64,000 nucleotides of DNA from Microbacterium sp. LWH11-1.2 (GCF_038397745.1 NZ_CP151636.1:2852001-2916000), one strand, 5' to 3'; shown: positions 36,372-45,188, counted from the first letter of the stretch. The notes: generated by a model not told the origin, from the sequence alone. Numbers and translations: made by a program.

Positions 36372-37139
36372 ATGGACGAGACCCTCGCAGCCGCGCCACC
36401 GCGGTCCCCGGACTTCAGCGATGACTTCCGGGACGGACTCGATACGGAGAAGTGGATCCCGCACTACCTGCCGCAGTGGACTGTCTCCGAGCGGTCGGAA
36501 GCGCGGTATCGGATCACCGAGTCTGGGCTGGAGCTCCGGATCGACGCCGAACAGCTCGATTGGCGCGAGGAAGATGCTCCGATGCGCGTGTCGAACCTGC
36601 AGACCGCTGTCTTCTCGGGTGCGGTCGGGTCGATGCGCGGGACCCATCGCCATCGCGCCGATGGACTCGAGGTGCGGACGGCGACGCCGACGCGCATCCT
36701 GTTCGCTCCGTCGCGAGGACGCGTCGATCTGACTGTCGCTGCGAGCACAGACGACGGATGCATGCTCGCGGCCTGGCTCGTCGGAACGGAGCACCTCGCC
36801 GAGACCGACTCGGGCGAGATCTGCATCTTCGAGATCGACGCCGACGCCGTCTCTGCGGCGACGAGGGCGCGGACCGGCATCAAGGCACACCATGACCCGC
36901 GGCTCACGACCGACATGGCCGAGGTCGTGCTCCCGTTCGATGCGAGCGCGCCTCACACGTGGACAGTGATCTGGGGCGACGGAGAGACCACGATCGGATG
37001 CGAAGGGCGCGTGCTCCGCCGCATGCCGCAGGCACCGGAGTATCCGATGATGCTGCTGATCGATCTCTTCGAGGTCGGCGCGCCCTCGGGCACCTACCCC
37101 AAGACCGCCGTCATCTCCGAGGTCAGGGCCTGGAACTGA
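36372..37139 (+). CDS. GH16-like concanavalin-fold protein with altered catalytic motif
   Basis: A 255-residue beta-jelly-roll protein of the glycoside hydrolase family 16 type. No signal peptide is seen, so it is cytoplasmic. The catalytic strand reads E149-I-C-I-F-E154; in active GH16 enzymes it is E-x-D-x-x-E, so the middle aspartate is replaced by C151 while both glutamates remain. The C-terminal strand MLLIDLFEV is family-like. It may be a hydrolase with changed chemistry or a sugar-binding protein. It starts 4 nt after the cupin gene. Confidence 0.7.
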   Translation: MDETLAAAPPRSPDFSDDFRDGLDTEKWIPHYLPQWTVSERSEARYRITESGLELRIDAEQLDWREEDAPMRVSNLQTAVFSGAVGSMRGTHRHRADGLEVRTATPTRILFAPSRGRVDLTVAASTDDGCMLAAWLVGTEHLAETDSGEICIFEIDADAVSAATRARTGIKAHHDPRLTTDMAEVVLPFDASAPHTWTVIWGDGETTIGCEGRVLRRMPQAPEYPMMLLIDLFEVGAPSGTYPKTAVISEVRAWN

Positions 37140-37145
37140 TCGACG

Positions 37146-37958
37146 TCAGCGTGCGTCGAGCAGCTCGTCCTCGACGTCGGCATCCTTGTCGCGGCGACGC
37201 GTCTTCCTGACCGGTGCCGGAGCATCCTCCAGCTCTTCCCGATGCTTCACGATCTCGGTGCGGATGATGTAGCCGATGAACACGAAGCCCATCAGCGCGA
37301 ACAGGATCCACTGGATCGCATAGGAGAGGTGCGGGCCGGGATCGTCGGTGGGGGAGTCGAACCCGCCCAGCGCCGCGTCGGCGGCAGGGGTCTCGCTGAT
37401 GAGCTGGCCATAGGCGCCGGTGATCACGTCGCCATCCACGAGCTCGGCGATCGTCGGCAGATTGATCGTCGGGACCTGACCCTCCGGCGCACCGCGGCCG
37501 GATGCCGGGACCTGCTCGCTCTGGCGCAGTCGCGCAATCACAGTGACCTCGCCCTCCGGCGGTGCGGGTACCGCGTCGGGGGCGTCGCCGTCGCCCGGCG
37601 GCACCCAGCCGCGGTCCACGATGAACACGCGACCGTCGGCGTCGCGGAACGGCACCAGCACCTCGAAGGCGCTCGTGCCCCCGTGCGGACGGTTGCGCAC
37701 CAGCAGCTGCTGATCGGCGAGATACTCGCCCTGCAGAATGACCGGATGCCACTGGTCGCCCGGTTCGAGCACGCCGTCGTCGCCGATGAGGTCGGCCAGC
37801 GGCACGGGGTCGGCGTCGTAGTTCCGCTCGATGAGCGCGATCTGCTCGGAGCGGGACTCGTTGCGCTCGAACTGCCAGTTCGACAGGAAGGCGCAGGCGA
37901 TCGCGAAGCCGATCGCGACGAGCACATACACGCCCCACCGGGTCATCCTCTTGCTCAT
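37146..37958 (-). CDS. SURF1-family cytochrome oxidase assembly protein
   Basis: A 270-residue membrane protein with one segment near the N-terminus (WGVYVLVAIGFAIACAFL, followed by SNWQFERN) and one near residue 220. GEYLADQQLLVRNRP and VDRGWVPPG are SURF1 motifs. The family helps insert heme A into cytochrome c oxidase, matching the ctaA/ctaB genes in this window. The ATG overlaps the stop of the next upstream small gene. Confidence 0.92.
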   Translation of the reverse strand: MSKRMTRWGVYVLVAIGFAIACAFLSNWQFERNESRSEQIALIERNYDADPVPLADLIGDDGVLEPGDQWHPVILQGEYLADQQLLVRNRPHGGTSAFEVLVPFRDADGRVFIVDRGWVPPGDGDAPDAVPAPPEGEVTVIARLRQSEQVPASGRGAPEGQVPTINLPTIAELVDGDVITGAYGQLISETPAADAALGGFDSPTDDPGPHLSYAIQWILFALMGFVFIGYIIRTEIVKHREELEDAPAPVRKTRRRDKDADVEDELLDAR

Positions 37959-38149
37959 GCAGGGACACCGTCCCGCACCGTCACCGGGAAGTCCCGCGCG
38001 GCCAGGTAGTCCCGCAGGAACTCGACGTGCTCGTCGCAGGCGAGCCAGACCTTCTCGCGGTCAGCGGCGTGGATGCGGGGATTCCGCCAGACCACGCTCC
38101 TGGTAGCCGCGCGCCGGCATCCGGCGCGCGAGCATTCGAGTGCGGTCAC
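37955..38149 (-). CDS. small Cys-rich protein upstream of SURF1
   Basis: A 64-residue protein with C6-x4-C11 and a C-x2-H pair (ACDEH) about 30 residues later, a zinc-ribbon-like pattern. GTG at 38149 overlaps the DUF3099 stop (GTGA), and its own stop overlaps the SURF1 ATG (ATGA). Tight coupling on both sides shows it is a real gene; function unknown. Confidence 0.75.
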   Translation of the reverse strand: MTALECSRAGCRRAATRSVVWRNPRIHAADREKVWLACDEHVEFLRDYLAARDFPVTVRDGVPA

Positions 38150-38496
38150 GATCCGTCCTGCCGGCTTTCGCGGATCGTGAACACCGTCGGATCCGTGGTC
38201 TCGACGACCGTCGGCTCCGGTCGCGGTGCTTCCAGCTCCTGGACGGGGGATTCCGCGGTGGTCTCGGTGCTGTCGCTTCCCGCGTTCGCGAACACCACGG
38301 CGATGTACGGCAGCACCGCGGCGGCGATCCCGAATACCCACGTGTACCAGCCGTACGGCTGGACCAGCACCATCAGCGCGAAGCAGGCGATGCGGATGGT
38401 CATCGTGAGCGCGTAGCGGCGCACACGATGGTCAGCCTCATCCCGCGGGGACTGCGGGAGGGAGGTGACAGCCGGGACCTGACGCGCGTTCTTCAC
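38146..38496 (-). CDS. DUF3099 membrane protein
   Basis: A 116-residue protein with two hydrophobic segments (about residues 32-50 and 53-72) after a basic N-terminus, and an acidic C-terminal tail. This is the DUF3099 pattern (SLPQSPRDEADHRVRRYALTM). It starts at a GTG with TAGGCT at 38511-38506 nine bases upstream and heads the small operon DUF3099, Cys-rich protein, SURF1. Confidence 0.8.
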   Translation of the reverse strand: MKNARQVPAVTSLPQSPRDEADHRVRRYALTMTIRIACFALMVLVQPYGWYTWVFGIAAAVLPYIAVVFANAGSDSTETTAESPVQELEAPRPEPTVVETTDPTVFTIRESRQDGS

Positions 38497-38546
38497 GATG
38501 AGTCCAGCCTACGCCGGTGCGGGATGCACGGCGTGCGGTATCGCGC

Positions 38547-39152
38547 TCAGCTGGAGAAGAGGAACGGGATCGTGAACGCGCCGAAGAAGAGCAGGCTGAT
38601 GACGGTCGTGAACAGCAGCAGGGCCACGACCACGTAGCCGGTGATCAGACCGGCGAATGCCATGCCACGGCCGCCGAGCGCCGGATTGCGCTTGGTCTGA
38701 CCGAGTGCCATGTGGCCGGTGATCACTGCGACGATCGACGCCAGCATCGGGACGACGGCCCAGAACAGGACGATCCCGGCGATGCCGCAGACTAGCGAGG
38801 TGATCGCCAGGCCGCTCGTCGGTCGCGCGGGGGGCATGGGGTAGCCCGGGGTGACGTACGGTGCGTAGCCGGGCTGCTGCGCCGGAAGCTGAGCGGGAGC
38901 GGCCCCGTACCCCTGCGGGGCGGGCGGTGCGCTGTAGACGGGCTGACTCGGGGCGACCGCGTAGCCCGGCTGCGGCGCGGCGGCGGGCGGTGCCGGGTAT
39001 CCGACGGCAGGCGGAGGCGCCTGACCGTACGACGGCGCGGCTCCTGGATACGCCTGCACAGGCTGCGCGGGCGGCAGAGCCGGAGGCGCGGGCGGCGGGG
39101 GCGGGGAGACCGGCTGTTCGCCGGCGGGGGGAGGGAAGCTGTTGTCGCTCAC
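38547..39152 (-). CDS. DUF4190 membrane protein with Pro/Ala/Gln-rich N-terminus
   Basis: A 201-residue protein. Residues 1-110 are a proline, alanine, glycine and tyrosine-rich disordered region (PxGY-like repeats). Two hydrophobic segments follow, with the DUF4190 core (LAITSLVCGIAGIVLFW, GHMALGQTKR, GRGMAFAGLITGY). Function unknown. The start is a GTG at 39152. Confidence 0.82.
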   Translation of the reverse strand: MSDNSFPPPAGEQPVSPPPPPAPPALPPAQPVQAYPGAAPSYGQAPPPAVGYPAPPAAAPQPGYAVAPSQPVYSAPPAPQGYGAAPAQLPAQQPGYAPYVTPGYPMPPARPTSGLAITSLVCGIAGIVLFWAVVPMLASIVAVITGHMALGQTKRNPALGGRGMAFAGLITGYVVVALLLFTTVISLLFFGAFTIPFLFSS

Positions 39153-39295
39153 GCGGAGGCCCTTTCGTCACGTTCAGAGTTCCAGGGCGGACTGCTCGTG
39201 TCAAACGCCTCGCCCGGGTCTGCGGGGCATCCTCGATAGGATCGATCACGGCTCGGACGCTCCGAGACCGCCGGTTCAGATCAGGAGTGATACCC

Positions 39296-40006
39296 ATGAG
39301 TGCTCAGCGCGTCGTCCTCGTCACCGGAGGCAACCGCGGCATCGGCCGCGCGATCGCCGAGCGCTTCGTCCGTGACGGCTACCGCGTCGCCGTCACCGCG
39401 CGATCAGGGGAGGGCCCGGAGGGCACGCTCACCGTCCGCGCCGACGTGACGGATGCCGCCGCGCTCGATGCCGCGTTCACCGAGGTGGAGCAGCAGCTCG
39501 GTCCGGTCGAGATCGTCGTCGCGAACGCCGGGATCACGAAGGACACCCTGCTGTTGCGCATGAGCGAGGACGACTTCGACAGCGTCGTCGCGACCAACCT
39601 CGGTGGCACCTTCCGTGTCGTGAAGCGCGCATCGAAGGGCATGCTCCGCGCTCGCTTCGGTCGCGTCATCCTCATCTCGAGCGTCGTCGGACTCTACGGC
39701 TCCGCCGGGCAGGTCAACTACTCGGCCTCGAAGAGCGCCCTGGTCGGCTTCGCCCGTTCGCTCACCCGAGAGCTCGGCGGTCGCGGGATCACCGCGAACG
39801 TCGTCGCTCCCGGTTTCATCGAGACCGACATGACCGCCGAGCTCCCGGAGGAGACGCAGAAGCAGTACAAGGCGAACATCCCCGCCGGCCGGTTCGCGAC
39901 CCCCGACGAGGTCGCGGGAGTCGTCACCTGGCTCGCCGGCGACGACGCCGGGTACATCTCCGGCGCGGTCATCCCGGTGGACGGCGGACTGGGGATGGGG
40001 CACTGA
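39296..40006 (+). CDS. fabG: 3-oxoacyl-ACP reductase-like SDR (FabG type)
   Basis: A 236-residue short-chain dehydrogenase. TGGNRGIGRAIAERF binds NADP; the catalytic serine is in SSVVGLYG and the Tyr/Lys pair in YSASKSALVGF; the C-terminal AGYISGAVIPVDGGLGMG is close to mycobacterial FabG1/MabA. It would reduce beta-ketoacyl-ACP for the FAS-II genes at 52.8-56.4 kb. The longer frame upstream reads through the DUF4190 promoter; GGAG lies 9 nt before the ATG. Confidence 0.87.
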   Translation: MSAQRVVLVTGGNRGIGRAIAERFVRDGYRVAVTARSGEGPEGTLTVRADVTDAAALDAAFTEVEQQLGPVEIVVANAGITKDTLLLRMSEDDFDSVVATNLGGTFRVVKRASKGMLRARFGRVILISSVVGLYGSAGQVNYSASKSALVGFARSLTRELGGRGITANVVAPGFIETDMTAELPEETQKQYKANIPAGRFATPDEVAGVVTWLAGDDAGYISGAVIPVDGGLGMGH

Positions 40007-40030
40007 CCGCGAGCCGCCGGCTCTGAGCCC

Positions 40031-40726
40031 TCAGCGGGCGACCGCGGCGACGATCAGCTCGCCGAGCTTCTCCGGCACGGAGAACTGGGGCCAGTGGCCG
40101 GAGCCGATTCTCACGACCTCTGCGTCATCGATCGCGTGGTACTCGTCGGCGTACGGTCCCCACTGGTCGATCATGCCCTCGAACGTCTCCTGATCGAGAC
40201 CTCCCATGAGGAGCGTCACGGGAACGTGGTGGCGCGCGCTGTCGGCGAGGACGATCTCGTCGGTCGGCACGCGGGCCGGCACGCTGAGCGTCAGGGGAGC
40301 GGTGCGAGCGCGCACGGCCGCGTCGAGATCGCTGACGTCTTCGTCGGGGAAGAAGTCCCACCCGGGGAAGGGCACGACGCCGTCGACCAGCTCGAACTCG
40401 CTGATGCCGTTGCCGGACGGCGGCGGCACGGTGTCGACGAAGATCACGCGGCTCACGCGCTCGGGTCGAGCGTCGGCGACGCCCCACGCGACGTTGCCCC
40501 CGCCGCTGTGCCCCACTACGACGGCTGCGCCGGGCAGAGCATCGACCGCGCGTGCGGCCGCGTCGACCCAGTCGGCGATGCCGATTTCGGCCGACTCCGC
40601 GGCGGGGGCTCCGACACCCGGCAGGGTGAGCGGATGCACGCGGTGCCCCGCCTTCTCGAGCGTCGGGATCACCTCGTCCCAGCTGGAGGCGTCGAGCCAG
40701 AGTCCCGGGATGAGGATGATGTCCAT
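40031..40726 (-). CDS. alpha/beta hydrolase
   Basis: A 231-residue serine hydrolase. HG-like start (LIPGLWLDASSW), nucleophile elbow GHSGGG (serine near residue 73), and a C-terminal histidine in GSGHWPQFS complete the triad. Related to salicylate esterase/MES-like hydrolases; substrate unknown. A TACCGT hexamer at 40738-40733 ends 6 nt before the ATG. Confidence 0.83.
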   Translation of the reverse strand: MDIILIPGLWLDASSWDEVIPTLEKAGHRVHPLTLPGVGAPAAESAEIGIADWVDAAARAVDALPGAAVVVGHSGGGNVAWGVADARPERVSRVIFVDTVPPPSGNGISEFELVDGVVPFPGWDFFPDEDVSDLDAAVRARTAPLTLSVPARVPTDEIVLADSARHHVPVTLLMGGLDQETFEGMIDQWGPYADEYHAIDDAEVVRIGSGHWPQFSVPEKLGELIVAAVAR

Positions 40727-40732
40727 TCCCCG

Positions 40733-40738
40733 ACGGTA
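40733..40738 (-). promoter_or_regulatory. -10 (TACCGT) for the alpha/beta hydrolase gene
   Basis: TACCGT on the minus strand, 6 nt before the ATG at 40726; leaderless spacing. Confidence 0.45.
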
Positions 40739-40767
40739 GCCGGGGTCGCCGACATCCGCCACGGGCG

Positions 40768-41403
40768 CTACGGCAGCAGCGCGATGACCTCGGCGAGGTC
40801 CTGCGGGCCGATGACCAGGCTGGCGGCCTCCCGCACCGCGGGCTTCGCGTTGAAGGCGAGGCCGAGGCCCGCCGCAGCCATCATCTGGAGGTCGTTCGCG
40901 CCGTCTCCGATGGCGATCGTCGCGTGCGGCGCGACGCCGAGCTCGATCGCCCACTCCCGCAGGGACGAGGCCTTCGCCGCGGCATCCACGATGTCGCCGT
41001 CGACCTGGCCGGAGAGGGCGCCATCGACGACCGCGAGCCGGTTGGCGCGCCAGCGGTCGACCCCGAGCTCGGGAGCGACGCTGTCGAGGATCTCGTGGAA
41101 CCCGCCGGAGACCACGCCCACCACGCCACCTCGTGCGTGCACGGCCGCCGTCAGCTCGCGCACGCCCGACGTGGGCTCGATGCGGGCGCGGACGCGGGAG
41201 AACGCGGACACGGGCACGCCGGCGAGAGCGGCCACGCGCGAGCGCAGGCTCGCGGCGAAGTCGACCTCGCCGCGCATCGCTGCCTCGGTCGCGGCCTGCA
41301 CCTCGTCGCGGCGGCCGGCCTCGTCGGCGAGCAGCTCGATCACCTCGTTGCGGATGAGGGTGGAATCGGCATCGAGGACGACGAGGAATCGCGCGGAGGT
41401 CAC
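40768..41403 (-). CDS. serB: phosphoserine phosphatase
   Basis: A 211-residue HAD hydrolase for the last step of serine synthesis. The nucleophile motif D11-A-D13-S-T, VVSGGF (motif II), the lysine in AAAKASSL and GDGANDLQMM (motif IV) are the SerB pattern. It lacks the N-terminal ACT domains of some actinobacterial SerB proteins. The GTG at 41403 is preferred; the open frame further upstream is antisense to glgC. Confidence 0.88.
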   Translation of the reverse strand: MTSARFLVVLDADSTLIRNEVIELLADEAGRRDEVQAATEAAMRGEVDFAASLRSRVAALAGVPVSAFSRVRARIEPTSGVRELTAAVHARGGVVGVVSGGFHEILDSVAPELGVDRWRANRLAVVDGALSGQVDGDIVDAAAKASSLREWAIELGVAPHATIAIGDGANDLQMMAAAGLGLAFNAKPAVREAASLVIGPQDLAEVIALLP

Positions 41404-41453
41404 GGCTTCGAGCCTAGCGACCGCGCGGACCGTCTTCGCGCCGCGTGACCGAC

Positions 41454-42695
41454 TCAGCGCTCGATGAAGACGCCCTTGCCGACGACGGTGATCCCCGACT
41501 CGGTGACCGTGAACCCGCGCGCCAGGTCGCGCTCGCGATCGACTCCGACGGTCGCACCGTCGGCGAGGACGACGTTCTTGTCGAGGATCGCGCGATGCAC
41601 CCGCGACCCCTGGCCGAGCTGCACATGGTCGAACACCACGGAGTCCGTGATGGTCGAGCCGCCGCCCGCCAGGGTCCACGGCCCGACCACGCTGCGCTCC
41701 AGATGCGTCCCGGAGAGCACGGAGCCGAGCGAGACGATCGAGTCGATGGCGTTCCCGATGCGGCCGACCGAGTCGCGCACGAACTTCGCGGGAGGGGAGT
41801 TGACCGCCTGCGAATGGATCGGCCATTCCATGTTGTAGAGGTTGAAGATCGGAAGCGTCGAGATCAGGTCGCGGTGGGCGTCGAAGAACGAGTCGATCGT
41901 CCCCACGTCGCGCCAGTACGAGCGGTCGCGCGGCGAGGAGCCGGGAACCTCGTTCTGCTTCATGTCGTAGTAGCCCGCTTCGCCGCGATCGACGAAGTAG
42001 GGCACGATGTCGCCGCCCATGTCGTGTCCCGAGGTGGGGGATTCGCCGTCGGCCTCGACCGCGGCGATCAGAGCGTCGGCATCGAAGATGTAGTTGCCCA
42101 TCGAGGCGAGCACCTCGTGGGGCGAGTCCTCGAGACCGGCGATGTCGGTCGGCTTCTCCAGGAACTGCTTGATCCGGCCCGTCTCGGCATCCGCATCGAT
42201 CACGCCGAACTGCGAAGCCAGGGCGAGCGGCTGGCGGATGCCGGCGACCGTCGCCTTCGCGCCCGAGGCGATGTGCGCCTCGAGCATCTGTCGGAAGTCC
42301 ATCCGGTAGACGTGGTCGGCGCCGATGACGACGACGATGTCGGGCTTCTCGTCGTTGATCAGGTTCATGCTCTGCAGGATCGCGTCGGCGGAGCCGGAAA
42401 ACCAGCGCTTGCCGAGCCGCTGCTGCGCCGGGACGGAGGTCACGTAGGAATCCAGGAGCGCCGACATCCGCCACGTCTGCGAGATGTGGCGATCGAGGCT
42501 GTGCGACTTGTACTGCGTGAGCACGACGACCTGGCGGAGGCCGGAGTTTATGAGGTTCGAGATCGCGAAGTCGATCAGTCGGTACTGTCCGCCGAAGGGC
42601 ACGGCGGGTTTGGCACGATCGGCCGTCAGGGGCATGAGGCGCTTGCCCTCGCCGCCGGCGAGGATGATCCCGAAGACCTTCTTTGGAGCGGACAT
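41454..42695 (-). CDS. glgC: glucose-1-phosphate adenylyltransferase
   Basis: A 413-residue enzyme making ADP-glucose for glycogen and, in actinobacteria, maltose-1-phosphate. [17 protein letters not shown] is the nucleotide-binding and regulatory start, followed by the substrate region and a C-terminal left-handed beta-helix. It is divergent from glgA. TATGGT at 42707-42702 ends 6 nt before the ATG. Confidence 0.96.
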   Translation of the reverse strand: MSAPKKVFGIILAGGEGKRLMPLTADRAKPAVPFGGQYRLIDFAISNLINSGLRQVVVLTQYKSHSLDRHISQTWRMSALLDSYVTSVPAQQRLGKRWFSGSADAILQSMNLINDEKPDIVVVIGADHVYRMDFRQMLEAHIASGAKATVAGIRQPLALASQFGVIDADAETGRIKQFLEKPTDIAGLEDSPHEVLASMGNYIFDADALIAAVEADGESPTSGHDMGGDIVPYFVDRGEAGYYDMKQNEVPGSSPRDRSYWRDVGTIDSFFDAHRDLISTLPIFNLYNMEWPIHSQAVNSPPAKFVRDSVGRIGNAIDSIVSLGSVLSGTHLERSVVGPWTLAGGGSTITDSVVFDHVQLGQGSRVHRAILDKNVVLADGATVGVDRERDLARGFTVTESGITVVGKGVFIER

Positions 42696-42701
42696 GGCTC
42701 C

Positions 42702-42707
42702 ACCATA
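42702..42707 (-). promoter_or_regulatory. -10 (TATGGT) for glgC
   Basis: TATGGT on the minus strand ends 6 nt before the glgC ATG; leaderless spacing. Confidence 0.5.
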
Positions 42708-42728
42708 GATGCCACTCCTTTCCGGTTC

Positions 42729-42760
42729 CTAGCGTCTGGACAAGTGAGTCGCTAGCGTCT
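42729..42760 (+). promoter_or_regulatory. glgA promoter with duplicated CTAGCGTCT
   Basis: CTAGCGTCT occurs at 42729-42737 and again at 42752-42760. The second copy contains the TAGCGT -10 ending 7 nt before the glgA ATG. The first may be a duplicated promoter or a binding site. Confidence 0.5.
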
Positions 42761-42765
42761 AATGC

Positions 42766-43950
42766 ATGCGAGTCGAGATGATCACCAAGGAATACCCGCC
42801 GGAGATCTATGGCGGGGCCGGTGTGCACGTCGCTGAGCTCGTCACCGCCCTGCGGAAGAGCATCGACGTGCGCGTCCGCGCATTCGGCGCACCGCGCGAT
42901 GAGGAGGGGACTTTCGCCTATCAGCCGCCCGCGGAGCTCGCCGGGGCGAACGGGGCGCTCCAGACGCTCGGCACCGACCTCGAGATCGTCTCGGCGATCG
43001 CCGACGCCGACGTGGTGCACAGCCACACCTGGTACGCGAACTTCGCGGGACATCTGGCATCGCAGCTGCACGGGATCCCGCACGTGCTCACCGCGCACAG
43101 CCTCGAGCCGCTGCGTCCGTGGAAGGCCGAGCAGCTCGGCGGCGGCTACGCCGTGTCCAGCGGCATCGAGAAGCTCGCATACGAGAACGCCGCCGCGGTG
43201 ATCGCCGTCAGCGCGGGGATGCGCGCCGACATCCTGCGCAGCTACCCGCAGGTCGATCCGGCCAAGGTGCGGGTGATCCACAACGGGATCGACGTCGAGC
43301 GCTGGCGTCCGGTGCACGATGCCGCGTTCCTCGAGTCGATCGGGATGGATCCCGATCGGCCGTCCGTCGTCTTCGTCGGTCGGATCACGCGGCAGAAAGG
43401 ACTCCCGTACCTCCTCCAGGCAGCGCGGCTGCTGCCGCCGGAGGTGCAGCTCGTGCTGTGCGCGGGCGCCCCGGACACCCCCGAGATCATGGCCGAGGTG
43501 CAGGAGGGCGTCCGCCTGCTGCAGCAGAGCAGGGACGGCGTGATCTGGATCGAGCGGATGCTGCCGCGCGACGAGCTGTCCGCCATCCTGACGGCCGCCA
43601 CGACGTTCGTCTGCCCCTCCGTGTACGAGCCCCTGGGGATCGTGAACCTCGAGGCCATGGCCTGCGGCGCCGCTGTCGTCGGCACGGCGACCGGCGGCAT
43701 CCCGGAGGTCGTCGCCGACGGCGTGACCGGACGGCTCGTGCCCATCGAGCAGCTGCAGGACGGCACGGGGACGCCGGTCGATCCGGAGCGCTTCATCGCT
43801 GATCTCGCGGCCGTGCTCACCGAGGTCGCGATGGATCCGGAGCGTGCGCGCGAGTACGGCGCTGCCGGACGCGAACGCGCCAGGAGCGACTTCAGCTGGG
43901 GCGCGATCGCCGACACCACCCGCGCGCTCTACGCGGAGCTCCTCACCTGA
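42766..43950 (+). CDS. glgA: glycosyltransferase GT4, glycogen synthase type
   Basis: A 394-residue GT-B glycosyltransferase. KEYPPEIYGGAGVH binds ADP-glucose, GRITRQKGLPYLL is the linker motif, and CPSVYEPLGIVNLEAMACG holds the catalytic glutamates. The length and sequence are those of the actinobacterial enzyme now known in mycobacteria as GlgM, which forms maltose-1-phosphate, so either product is possible. It is divergent from glgC, the maker of its substrate. Confidence 0.92.
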   Translation: MRVEMITKEYPPEIYGGAGVHVAELVTALRKSIDVRVRAFGAPRDEEGTFAYQPPAELAGANGALQTLGTDLEIVSAIADADVVHSHTWYANFAGHLASQLHGIPHVLTAHSLEPLRPWKAEQLGGGYAVSSGIEKLAYENAAAVIAVSAGMRADILRSYPQVDPAKVRVIHNGIDVERWRPVHDAAFLESIGMDPDRPSVVFVGRITRQKGLPYLLQAARLLPPEVQLVLCAGAPDTPEIMAEVQEGVRLLQQSRDGVIWIERMLPRDELSAILTAATTFVCPSVYEPLGIVNLEAMACGAAVVGTATGGIPEVVADGVTGRLVPIEQLQDGTGTPVDPERFIADLAAVLTEVAMDPERAREYGAAGRERARSDFSWGAIADTTRALYAELLT

Positions 43951-43955
43951 GCCGA

Positions 43956-43961
43956 TAGGCT
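43956..43961 (+). promoter_or_regulatory. -10 (TAGGCT) for the ABC ATPase gene
   Basis: TAGGCT ends 6 nt before the ATG at 43968 although glgA ends only 17 nt upstream; an independent leaderless start is likely. Confidence 0.5.
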
Positions 43962-43967
43962 TGGTGC

Positions 43968-44753
43968 ATGCCGAGCGCTCTGGAATTCACCGACGTCGTC
44001 GTGCGCCGTGAGGGACGCAACATCATCGATCACGTGACCTGGGAGGTCGCCGACGACCAGCGATGGGTGATCCTCGGCCCGAACGGCGCGGGCAAGACGA
44101 CGCTGCTCCAACTGGCCGACACGCTGATGCACCCGACCTCGGGCACGGTCACCGTCCTCGGGGAGACCCTGGGGCGCACCGACGTGTTCGAGGTGCGCCC
44201 GCGCATCGGGTTCGCGTCGTCCGCGATGGCCAAGCGGGTCCCGCGCGACGAGACCGTGCTCAACACCGTTCTCACCGCCGCGTACTCGGTGCTCGGACGC
44301 TGGAACGAGAACTACGAGGACATCGATGAGCGCCGCGCGCTGCGCGTGCTCGGCGACTGGCGCCTCGCCCACCTCGCGGAGCGCACCTTCGGCACGCTGA
44401 GCGACGGCGAGCAGAAGCGCGTGCAGATCGCTCGGGCGGTGATGACCGACCCGGAGCTGCTGCTGCTCGACGAGCCGACCGCGTCGCTCGACCTCGGCTC
44501 CCGCGAAGAGCTGCTGGCGCTGCTCAGCGGCTATGCGTCGTCGCCGACGACACCGGCGATGCTCATGGTCACGCACCACGTGGAGGAGATCCCGGTCGGA
44601 TTCACGCATGTGCTGCTGATCCGCGACGGCGCCGTCGTCGCCGCGGGGCCGATCGCCGAGACGCTCACGGCCGAGACGCTCGGCGACACCTTCGGGATGC
44701 CGATCGTGCTGACCAGCGACGAGGGTCGGTACGCTGCGCGCGCCGCGGCCTGA
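43968..44753 (+). CDS. ABC transporter ATP-binding protein (ModF/YlmA-like)
   Basis: A 261-residue ATPase. Walker A GPNGAGKTT, signature LSDGEQKRVQIA (SDGEQ instead of SGGQ) and Walker B LLLDEPTASLDLG are intact. No permease lies nearby. The signature and overall sequence resemble soluble ModF/YlmA-type ATPases rather than importers. Function unknown. Confidence 0.83.
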   Translation: MPSALEFTDVVVRREGRNIIDHVTWEVADDQRWVILGPNGAGKTTLLQLADTLMHPTSGTVTVLGETLGRTDVFEVRPRIGFASSAMAKRVPRDETVLNTVLTAAYSVLGRWNENYEDIDERRALRVLGDWRLAHLAERTFGTLSDGEQKRVQIARAVMTDPELLLLDEPTASLDLGSREELLALLSGYASSPTTPAMLMVTHHVEEIPVGFTHVLLIRDGAVVAAGPIAETLTAETLGDTFGMPIVLTSDEGRYAARAAA

Positions 44754-44781
44754 CCCTGATTACTGAGCTTCCTCGAACTAC

Positions 44782-44790
44782 TGATAGAAT
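44782..44790 (+). promoter_or_regulatory. extended -10 (TGATAGAAT) of rpmE2
   Basis: TGA-TAGAAT is an extended -10 located 74 nt before the rpmE2 ATG, giving a leader of about 68 nt. Confidence 0.5.
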
Positions 44791-44864
44791 CGACCCTTGG
44801 TGCTCTCCGCGCCGCAGACTTCCCTCGTCCCTGGCACAATCCAGGGCAGCAACTAAGGAATCCC

Positions 44865-45122
44865 ATGAAGACTGACATTCACCCCGAGTACAAGGCTGTC
44901 GTGTTCCGCGACCTCGGCTCGGGCGAGACCTTCCTCACCCGCTCCACCGTGTCGAGCGACAAGACGATCGAGCTGGACGGCGTGGAGTACCCCGTCATCG
45001 ACGTCGAGATCTCCTCGGCATCGCACCCGTTCTACACGGGCAAGCAGCGCATCATGGACTCGGCCGGTCGCGTCGAGAAGTTCAACCAGCGCTTCAAGGG
45101 CTTCGGCGGCTCGTCCAAGTAA
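44865..45122 (+). CDS. rpmE2: 50S ribosomal protein L31, type B
   Basis: An 85-residue L31. [10 protein letters not shown], the [15 protein letters not shown] insertion and [26 protein letters not shown] define type B; the zinc-binding CxxC of type A L31 is absent. In organisms with both forms the zinc-free form replaces the zinc form when zinc is scarce. No Zur-like site was recognised upstream. Confidence 0.97.
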   Translation: MKTDIHPEYKAVVFRDLGSGETFLTRSTVSSDKTIELDGVEYPVIDVEISSASHPFYTGKQRIMDSAGRVEKFNQRFKGFGGSSK

Positions 45123-45138
45123 GGACCTCTGCCGCGAA

Positions 45139-45170
45139 AGGCCCCGTACTCCTCGGAGTGCGGGGCCTTC
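45139..45170 (+). terminator. intrinsic terminator after rpmE2
   Basis: A 14-bp stem (45139-45152 with 45157-45170, one G-T pair) closes a CTCG loop and ends in CCTT-CGTC. It sits between convergent genes. Confidence 0.8.
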
Positions 45171-45188
45171 GTCATGTCCGGAACGGTG

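Noticed and set aside
38840..39110. Repeat array in the DUF4190 gene
   Set aside because: The repetition is the Pro/Ala/Gly/Tyr-rich coding region of a disordered domain, not a DNA repeat or CRISPR.
40768..43317. Long minus-strand frame extending serB by about 640 codons upstream
   Set aside because: Only the last 211 codons show SerB motifs; the rest is out of frame with, or antisense to, glgC and glgA.
44754..44864. Zur box upstream of type B L31
   Set aside because: I looked for a Zur-like palindrome in the rpmE2 leader and saw none; only an extended -10 is present.
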